Assembly (NCBI GenBank): GCA_902769705.1 | Contig: CACXPX010000017.1 | Span: forward strand, 1 to 59,612 | Reading direction: 5' to 3' | Length of the DNA: 59,612 bases | DNA from: an uncultured Prevotellaceae bacterium | GTDB taxonomy: Bacteria; Bacteroidota; Bacteroidia; Bacteroidales; Bacteroidaceae | Shown here: piece by piece, positions 55,801 through 59,612 of the stretch | Layout: each line of letters opens with the position of its first letter | Numbering within the stretch: the first letter of the stretch is position 1 | The notes under the pieces: model-generated | Seen by the model: only the letters and a program-made list of their open reading frames with translations | What the model was told of the DNA's origin: nothing | The model's database searches: none | Program-made: the position numbers and the translations under genes

Positions 55801-56453
55801 AGAGCAGTCACCGTGGTGTCCTTCACATCACGATAGCAGCCAGGCTGGTTCAGCTCATGACTCGAAAGGCCTGTACCTGCTGCAGGGCTATAGGGCTGAA
55901 TGGTGTAGCCCTTGTAGAGCAATCCCTTGTCGTAGAGCTGGCGAAGCAGCCACCACAAGGTCTCAATATACTTGTTGTCGTAAGTGATATAGGGATGGTC
56001 CAAGTCCACAAAATAGCCCATCCTCTCAGTGAGTTCACGCCACTCCTGGGTGAACATCATCACATTCTCACGGCACTTGCGGTTGTAGTCTTCCACACTG
56101 ATGTATTTCTTCGACTCACGGTTGTCAATGTCAGCCTTAGTGATGCCAAGCTCTTTTTCCACACCCAGCTCCACAGGCAGTCCATGAGTGTCCCAGCCAG
56201 CCTTGCGGTGCACCTGGAAACCTTTCATCGTCTTATAGCGGTTGAAAGTATCCTTGATGCTGCGAGCCAGCACATGGTGGATGCCAGGATGTCCGTTGGC
56301 TGAGGGAGGACCCTCAAAGAAAACGAACTGTGGGCAGCCCTCGCGCTCACTGATACTCTTGTGGAAAATGTCCAGTCTCTCCCAATCTTTCAGAACCCGA
56401 CCATTTGTCTCTGTCAGATTCAAACCTTTGTGTTCGGCGAATTTCTTTGCCAT
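52887..56453 (-). CDS. ileS: Isoleucyl-tRNA synthetase
   Basis: IleS charges tRNA-Ile. The 1188-residue protein is the long form, with HIGH as GPPSANGHPGIHH near residue 50, the CP1 editing domain (TTPWTLPSNTALCVGP), KMSKS as GDKMSKHKGNVVNPF, and the anticodon and C-terminal domains. Such long IleS enzymes are usual in Bacteroidota. It heads a probable eight-gene operon reaching the C69 peptidase at 46356, with gaps of 26 nt or less or overlaps throughout. The promoter box TAACTTTG on the minus strand lies near 56512-56519. Confidence 0.97.
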   Translation of the reverse strand: MAKKFAEHKGLNLTETNGRVLKDWERLDIFHKSISEREGCPQFVFFEGPPSANGHPGIHHVLARSIKDTFNRYKTMKGFQVHRKAGWDTHGLPVELGVEKELGITKADIDNRESKKYISVEDYNRKCRENVMMFTQEWRELTERMGYFVDLDHPYITYDNKYIETLWWLLRQLYDKGLLYKGYTIQPYSPAAGTGLSSHELNQPGCYRDVKDTTVTALFEAVNPKEEWTKWGKPYFVAWTTTPWTLPSNTALCVGPKIDYVAVETYNAYDGEKVTIIMAEARLNAYLNPEGLITDDEGLPEYNKGEKFVPYRIVGHYKGTDLVGLRFRQLMPWVKPCAKLDGQAPAFVSSYAAAHPDKVFEGENGKDRFVEMAEQAFRVIPGDYVTTEDGTGIVHIAPTFGADDAKVAKDAEVPSLYLVNKKGETRPMVDLEGKYYVVDELDNNFVKACVDVEKYSCHAGDYVKNAYAPEFNKDGKYDEKAAAKAEDLNIVICMEMKQEGTAFRIEKHVHNYPHCWRTDKPVLYYPLDSWFIKSTAKKERMAELNKTINWQPESTGSGRFGNWLENLNDWNLSRSRFWGTPLPIWRNDDREEICIGSVAELYDEIEKSVAAGFMKSNPLKDKGFIPGDYSQENYDRIDLHRPYVDNIVLVSPTGKPMHREADLIDVWFDSGSMPYAQVHYPFENRDAIDKRLAFPADFINEGVDQTRGWFFTLHAIATMVFDSVAFKNVISTGLVLDSKGDKMSKHKGNVVNPFDMMEQYGADPVRFYMMTNSEPWDNLKFDPKGVEEVRNKFFGTLFNTYKFFAPYANVDGFDPEMPQVPMEKRHITDLWVLSALNTLIKKVDAELANFDPTRAGRLISDFVDKDLSNWYVRINRKRFWGKDMSDDKLSAYQTLYACLMTVAKLLAPFAPFYADQLYKDLNGELESVHLEKFPVADDQLIDEEIEYRMKMAQNITSQVLAMRKKVNINVRQPLQCILVPVADKTQRERIAMFKDIVLSETNVKELNFADDGSSVLVKKVKCNFRTMGKKFGGLMKAVAAQVAQFSQAQINELESKGEYVIDVDGQNLTIELVDVEVISEDIPGWLVSNDGNLTVALDIEITDSLRKEGMARELINRIQNMRKDSGLEITDRIKVTIAPCEQTDEAVAEFGNNIKSQVLADEITIAGNDGQMVDIKDFKLNIKIEKTQ

Positions 56454-56583
56454 TTCTCTTTTACTATTTTTTTACCTAATTATATACGTCTATTAATAAT
56501 TGGGCGCAAAGTTAGCAAAAAAAAACGGCATAGCCAAATATTTTGGGCAAATGGATGGCTTGTGTTGCGTTAAAAAAACTGAT

Positions 56584-56910
56584 TCACCCCTTCGGCTTCT
56601 TCTTAGGCTTTGGCATTGGCAGCTCCCTGCAGGTCTCACGCACAAGCTGGGAGACATAGTCGTGGTCATCCACATCTGCCACATAGAAGTAGTCTTTAGC
56701 ACCCTCATAGGGTGGGCACAGCTCCACACTCCTGAGCAGTGAACGCCCTGCCTCAGTGGGTTTCAGGTAGAAACGGTCATCACAGATGAGGCCGAAAATC
56801 TTCCCGTCACAATAGATGCCATAGTCACCAAACATCTTCTTTGCGGTGATCTCCCCTGCCCCACCACACTGGTCAACAATATATTGCACAAAATCTTGAC
56901 TGCTTGCCAT
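56584..56910 (-). CDS. TfoX/Sxy N-terminal domain protein
   Basis: The 108-residue protein consists of a TfoX N-terminal domain: KKMFGDYGIYCDGKIFGLIC and YLKPTEAGRSLL are typical. In gammaproteobacteria TfoX regulates competence, but single-domain relatives in Bacteroidota have no established role. It ends with a Lys-Pro-rich tail (PKPKKKPKG). The promoter box TATCTTTG on the minus strand at 56942-56949 gives a leader of about 28 nt. It is a single-gene unit. Confidence 0.85.
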   Translation of the reverse strand: MASSQDFVQYIVDQCGGAGEITAKKMFGDYGIYCDGKIFGLICDDRFYLKPTEAGRSLLRSVELCPPYEGAKDYFYVADVDDHDYVSQLVRETCRELPMPKPKKKPKG

Positions 56911-57023
56911 AGCGTTTCTTTATTTGTTATGATTGGACATGCAAAGATACAAAAAAACAGCGAATGATGAAAAAGGGATAGAATAAAAAAAATTACAAAG
57001 GGAAAAGAAAAAGTGTTCATAAA

Positions 57024-57055
57024 TTTGCGAACAGTCAAAAAATTTTGTATCTTTG
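57024..57055 (+). promoter_or_regulatory. Promoter of higBA-like pair, near-leaderless
   Basis: TTTG (57024-57027) and TATCTTTG (57048-57055) are 20 nt apart. The final G is 8 nt from the A of the toxin ATG at 57063, so the mRNA should have a leader of only about 3-5 nt. Confidence 0.6.
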
Positions 57056-57062
57056 CCGCCAA

Positions 57063-57380
57063 ATGATAGTTACATTCGAGCAGGCATACCTGCAGGAACT
57101 CTACACAACTGGCAAAGCCAATGACAAGAAGCATCGGTTCCAGCCTCAGATTGTGGCCAAATACATCAAGGTCATCAACCTAATGAAACAGCTGGAGAAT
57201 GTTCTCGGATTGGCCAAGTATGGCTCCTTGCATTATGAGAAACTGCATGGTGACAAAGAAGGAGTGTCATCCGTACGTGTGAACAATCAGTATCGCATAG
57301 AGTTTACAGAAGGCATGGAAGCCGGCAAGCAGATTGCCACCATTTGTAACATCACAGAATTGTCAAACCATTATCAATAA
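57063..57380 (+). CDS. RelE/HigB-type toxin
   Basis: The 105-residue protein belongs to the RelE/HigB mRNA interferase superfamily. YGSLHYEKLHGDKEGVSSVR followed by NNQYRIEFTEG is the conserved core with the Arg-rich strand. I choose ATG 57063 over 57045 because the latter lies upstream of the promoter box. An antitoxin-like XRE gene follows 18 nt later. Toxin-before-antitoxin order is the HigBA arrangement. Confidence 0.85.
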   Translation: MIVTFEQAYLQELYTTGKANDKKHRFQPQIVAKYIKVINLMKQLENVLGLAKYGSLHYEKLHGDKEGVSSVRVNNQYRIEFTEGMEAGKQIATICNITELSNHYQ

Positions 57381-57398
57381 TTAAGGAGGAACCCAAAC

Positions 57399-57743
57399 AT
57401 GACGACACTTGAAGGAGTAAACCCACAAATGATAGCAAACAACCTGAAACCCTTTCAGCCCACCCATCCTGGTGAGGTGTTGAAAGATGAATTAGAGTTT
57501 CGAGGCATTTCCCAACGGGGATTGGCAAGGGAGATAGGCATATCCTACTCTGCATTCAACGAAATGCTGAACGGCAAGCGTTCACTCAGCCCAGAGTTGG
57601 CCATGATGATGGAAGCTGCCCTAGGTGTGGATGCAGCCCCCCTTCTTGCCATGCAAAACGAATATGACATGCTGATGGCAGAGCGTGATGAATCATTCAT
57701 GGAGAAACTCAAGCAAATTCGCCGTATTGCAGCCATCTTCTAA
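57399..57743 (+). CDS. HigA-type XRE antitoxin
   Basis: The 114 residues carry the HigA signature PFQPTHPGEVLKDELEF, and a helix-turn-helix (ISQRGLAREIGISYSAFNEM) near 35-55. A C-terminal helical tail follows. It should bind both the toxin and the operon promoter. A strong AAGGAGG site 8-10 nt before the ATG would favour antitoxin over the near-leaderless toxin. No terminator is visible directly after it. Confidence 0.88.
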   Translation: MTTLEGVNPQMIANNLKPFQPTHPGEVLKDELEFRGISQRGLAREIGISYSAFNEMLNGKRSLSPELAMMMEAALGVDAAPLLAMQNEYDMLMAERDESFMEKLKQIRRIAAIF

Positions 57744-57810
57744 CATAAGATTTTAGTCCCATATGCAATGCTCATCACCATTCATCGTGCATTGCCCCTT
57801 GGGTATAATA

Positions 57811-57846
57811 AAAAAAGGAGCAAATGGCATTCATCCATCTGCTCCT
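57811..57846 (-). terminator. Terminator, minus strand, behind the HU-like gene
   Basis: GGAGCA pairs with TGCTCC (57818-57846) with inner ATGG/CCAT pairing. Read on the minus strand it is followed by seven T. It would end the HU-like transcript about 130 nt after its stop codon. Confidence 0.7.
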
Positions 57847-57883
57847 CTTCACGATTCATACGAAGAACTCCTCAGTCAGGGCT

Positions 57884-57973
57884 GTCAATTGTCAATTCTT
57901 TTAGTCGGCTCACGCCTTTGTAAAAGCGGCAAAGCCGAGCGGTTAATTGTTAATTGTCAATTGTCAATGTCAA
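57884..57973. repeat. Simple GTCAATT/GTTAATT heptamer repeats
   Basis: Blocks of GTCAATT and GTTAATT repeat around 57886-57899 and 57942-57970, with a GC-rich hairpin-like stretch (AGCGGCAAAGCCG) between them. Such AT-rich heptamer runs are slippage-prone. They lie in the 3' untranslated region of the HU-like gene. Confidence 0.6.
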
Positions 57974-58420
57974 TTATCCATTGCCCTCACCCTCCTCAGG
58001 CTTGGGAAGCAAGTCCTTCACGTTCTTCACAGTGACATTGTTCAGGAACTGCCTGTTACGCTTCTTGGTAGCCACATCCACGCTGTACTCAGGCTGGAAC
58101 AACACACGGCTGCCCACAATGTTCTTTGAGGCCGAGAAGTCCTCCTCGCGCAGGGCACCCTTGGTCTTCAGCCCAATCTTGAAGGCTCCAAAGCCATCCA
58201 GCTTCACCCTGCGGGAAGCATTGAGGTGACGGTTCATCACATTCACCAGCTCAATCAGCACTGCTGATACATCCGAATACTTCACAGAGACGTTCTCCTC
58301 AATCTCCATAGCCATCTCCTTCAACCCAATGGTGTCAGTGTGGATAGCCCTTGCAAAGAACTGACCATGAGTCAACGACTCCTGACGAGTGTCTTCATAG
58401 ACACGATACAAAACTGCCAT
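57974..58420 (-). CDS. HU/IHF-family DNA-binding protein
   Basis: The start is set at 58420 (MAVLYRVYEDTR), which has a perfect AGGAGG site 5 nt upstream; the longer frame would read through that site. The 148-residue protein fits the Bacteroidota HU-like family: helical N-terminus, then SRRVKLDGFGAFKIGLKT, the position of the HU GFG turn before the DNA-binding arms. A 40-residue basic then acidic C-terminal tail (KKRNRQFL, KPEEGEGNG) follows. It probably organises the nucleoid. Its promoter is far upstream, leaving a leader of about 260 nt. Confidence 0.85.
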   Translation of the reverse strand: MAVLYRVYEDTRQESLTHGQFFARAIHTDTIGLKEMAMEIEENVSVKYSDVSAVLIELVNVMNRHLNASRRVKLDGFGAFKIGLKTKGALREEDFSASKNIVGSRVLFQPEYSVDVATKKRNRQFLNNVTVKNVKDLLPKPEEGEGNG

Positions 58421-58700
58421 AGTTTCCTCCTTTCTTTTGGCCCCCTCCAACCTCCCCCCGTAGGGGAGGCTTTTATTCCTTTCGGTTAGGGAGCCTGGTT
58501 AGTAATTAATTTAGTTCTCTCGTTTTAGAGGAGTTCAGAAGTCTGGGAGTTTGGGAGTTTGGGAGTTTGGACAATAGCCTGCGCGCTTGGCAATCCTCCT
58601 CTCTCCTCATCCTCCATTTCCCGGGCATTTGGCTTCTGATTCTTCTACTCCTTCTGCTTCCTTTACCACCTCTTATCACTTTACAAAGATACAAAAAATC
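58421..58700 (-). promoter_or_regulatory. Promoter and long repeat-bearing leader of the HU-like gene
   Basis: TATCTTTG on the minus strand at about 58684-58691 is the nearest good promoter box, giving a 5' leader of about 260 nt. The leader contains three copies of an AAACTCCC-type octamer (58546-58570) and, close to the ribosome site, a very stable hairpin CCTCCCC-TAC-GGGGGAGG (58454-58474 region). Small frames on either strand here look random. Blocks of this GC-rich type are scattered between genes in related genomes as far as I recall. Confidence 0.5.
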
Positions 58701-58863
58701 TTTGAAACCGCCAAATATTTTCCTCATTATTTTGCCATTAATTTGTTAATTTTTAAGTTAATCATTCACTACGAATTAACATTTTTCTCCGGCACCACCT
58801 TTTCCATCTGTAGCGATTGCTTCTTATGGCTAATTTTTTGAAATATAAACACAGGATGAATTT

Positions 58864-59119
58864 TTAACGAATCAGACGAACATGGAAATCCGATTTATAT
58901 AGGATATTTTCCAGAATTAATAATTCGTTTGTAAATGTATTGTTTAAAACGTAGATGGAATCTGTTACACTAGAATCCTCTTTAAATTCTGCATTTTGAA
59001 TATTATGCTCATAAATTTTATCAAGCATATCATTAATCACGTATTTATAGTTTTTCTTGAGTAAAACTTTTTTGTGATAATGATAATAAAATAATAAAAA
59101 GAAGAATATTTTTCATCAT
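58864..59119 (-). pseudogene. Decayed gene for a small secreted protein (2)
   Basis: From ATG 59119 the frame reads MMKNILLFIILLSLSQKSFTQE, a convincing signal peptide, and stops two codons later. One base away in frame the reading continues KNYKYVINDMLDKIYEHN and later SIYVLNNTFTNELLILENIL, to a stop at 58864. A frameshift in the A-run near 59058 separates the two parts. The start overlaps the end of pseudogene 1 (ATGATG). The sequence is far richer in A and T than the core genes. No family recognised. Confidence 0.5.
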
Positions 59120-59444
59120 TTAAATATTGATAGTGGTAATGTTGCTATTACACCTTTTGGGGTGTATTTATACAACGTATTATTGCCCATTGAATACACG
59201 TATTCTGCCTTTTCCTACCCATAGTGTGAACGGGGAACCGTCCATTCATATTTTTTTCCATCTTCATTTCTTAATATATATCCGTTAATACTGAAAAATT
59301 CGCTCTTACCTCAGCTGTTTGGTTGTCAGTATTGATGTAGTAGTTGATTCCATCGATTACGGCTGTTCCTGTAAATGTATTTGCCATCGTTGGCATGAAC
59401 ATTAGGGCGATGAACAGGAGTTGGATGGATTTCTTGGTTTTCAT
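59116..59444 (-). pseudogene. Decayed gene for a small secreted protein (1)
   Basis: ATG 59444 opens MKTKKSIQLLFIALMFMPTMA, a signal peptide, then FTGTAVIDGINYYINTDNQT, and stops early. One more T in a T5 run near 59302 would restore the frame into SINGYILRNEDGKKYEWTV. That frame has one internal TAG and then runs on (EKAEYVYSMGNNTLYKYTPK) to 59116. The DGINYYIN segment resembles the start of mature BspA-like leucine-rich-repeat surface proteins, but the match is short. Two lesions indicate a pseudogene, unless they are sequencing errors. Confidence 0.55.
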
Positions 59445-59495
59445 TGTTTATCGAGTTAGTCGTTGTTTGACAAATGGGTTAAAAGATCCCAATCG

Positions 59496-59524
59496 CAAAG
59501 GTACGAAAAAAAAGGTAGGTCAAA
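59496..59524 (-). promoter_or_regulatory. Promoter of the decayed secreted-protein genes
   Basis: On the minus strand TTTG (59521-59524) and TACCTTTG (59496-59503) are 17 nt apart; the leader to ATG 59444 is about 48 nt. The promoter thus survives although both genes are broken. To its right, 59525-59612 holds three tandem copies of AAAATGAC and no gene. Confidence 0.55.
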
Positions 59525-59612
59525 AGGATTTGCACGTATTTTTCAGAAAATGACAAAATGACAAAATGACAATAAGATTTAGACCCCATTTTACATCACA
59601 GGGGAGATAGAG

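Noticed and set aside
54801-56303. Plus-strand frame of 500 codons opposite ileS
   Set aside because: Antisense shadow of ileS. Open only because of codon usage on the other strand; no recognisable protein features.
57888-57970. Attachment site or integration scar suggested by GTCAATT repeats
   Set aside because: No integrase, tRNA gene or flanking direct repeat. The repeats are simple slippage-type heptamers.

Overview
The window is chromosomal DNA of a Bacteroidales bacterium, most likely a Prevotella/Segatella relative. Promoters repeatedly show the Bacteroidota pattern TTTG-N19-20-TAnnTTTG. Strong Shine-Dalgarno sites are rare. The gene content is also typical of the group: DUF4270, DUF4296, DUF5687, DUF4332, the T9SS plug protein (DUF5103), short GT5 protein, and an NfnS-NfnL-like fusion. 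Most of it is conserved core genome. I see no prophage, CRISPR array or polysaccharide utilisation locus, and no rRNA or tRNA gene.

Layout. 1-8.3 kb: the first codons of a truncated gene, a 22-bp tandem array behind an orphan promoter, a large outer-membrane barrel protein with a glycine-rich tail, purine nucleoside phosphorylase, a LOG-family protein, an unknown protein with an HExxH motif, and radA. 8.6-11.9 kb: ptb, buk and the T9SS plug gene. 11.9-15.1 kb, minus strand: an overlapping operon of a DEDD exonuclease, an RlmI-type methyltransferase and tilS. 15.2-20.8 kb: ftsK, a LolA-like gene, a DUF5687 membrane protein and kdsB, followed by a decayed transposase and clpC. 23.9-29.3 kb: a secreted GH2 glycosidase, a small RNA, a thioredoxin-like protein, rplU-rpmA. 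29.5-38 kb: mutY, serS, the NfnSL-like fusion, pyk, dinB, a DUF4332 protein and a second copy of the small RNA. 38.4-46.3 kb: glnS-TPR-dedA, panCD, the short GT5-like protein, DUF4270 and a tiny basic protein. 46.3-56.5 kb, minus strand: a probable eight-gene operon ileS-dksA-like-lspA-DUF4296-small ORF-nadC-M23-C69, closed by a terminator. 56.6-59.6 kb: TfoX, a HigBA-type toxin-antitoxin pair, an HU-like protein and an AT-rich patch with two decayed genes for small secreted proteins.

The least ordinary content is non-coding. (1) A 164-bp element with imperfect terminal inverted repeats occurs three times at exactly the same length (8321-8484, 34528-34691, 42207-42370). It carries three 22-bp units, and one copy supplies the stop codon of dedA. 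(2) Two further arrays have the same 22-bp period: 302-411, related to the element's units, and 29424-29540, a different sequence made of TTACC/GGTAA palindromes. (3) Two copies of a small RNA of about 90 nt (26456-26545 plus strand, 38046-38133 minus strand) share a 5' domain of about 50 nt, a standard promoter and a terminator hairpin of unrelated sequence. (4) mutY, dinB and higB appear to be transcribed almost without a leader.

All functional calls are from reading the sequence. No database search was possible.
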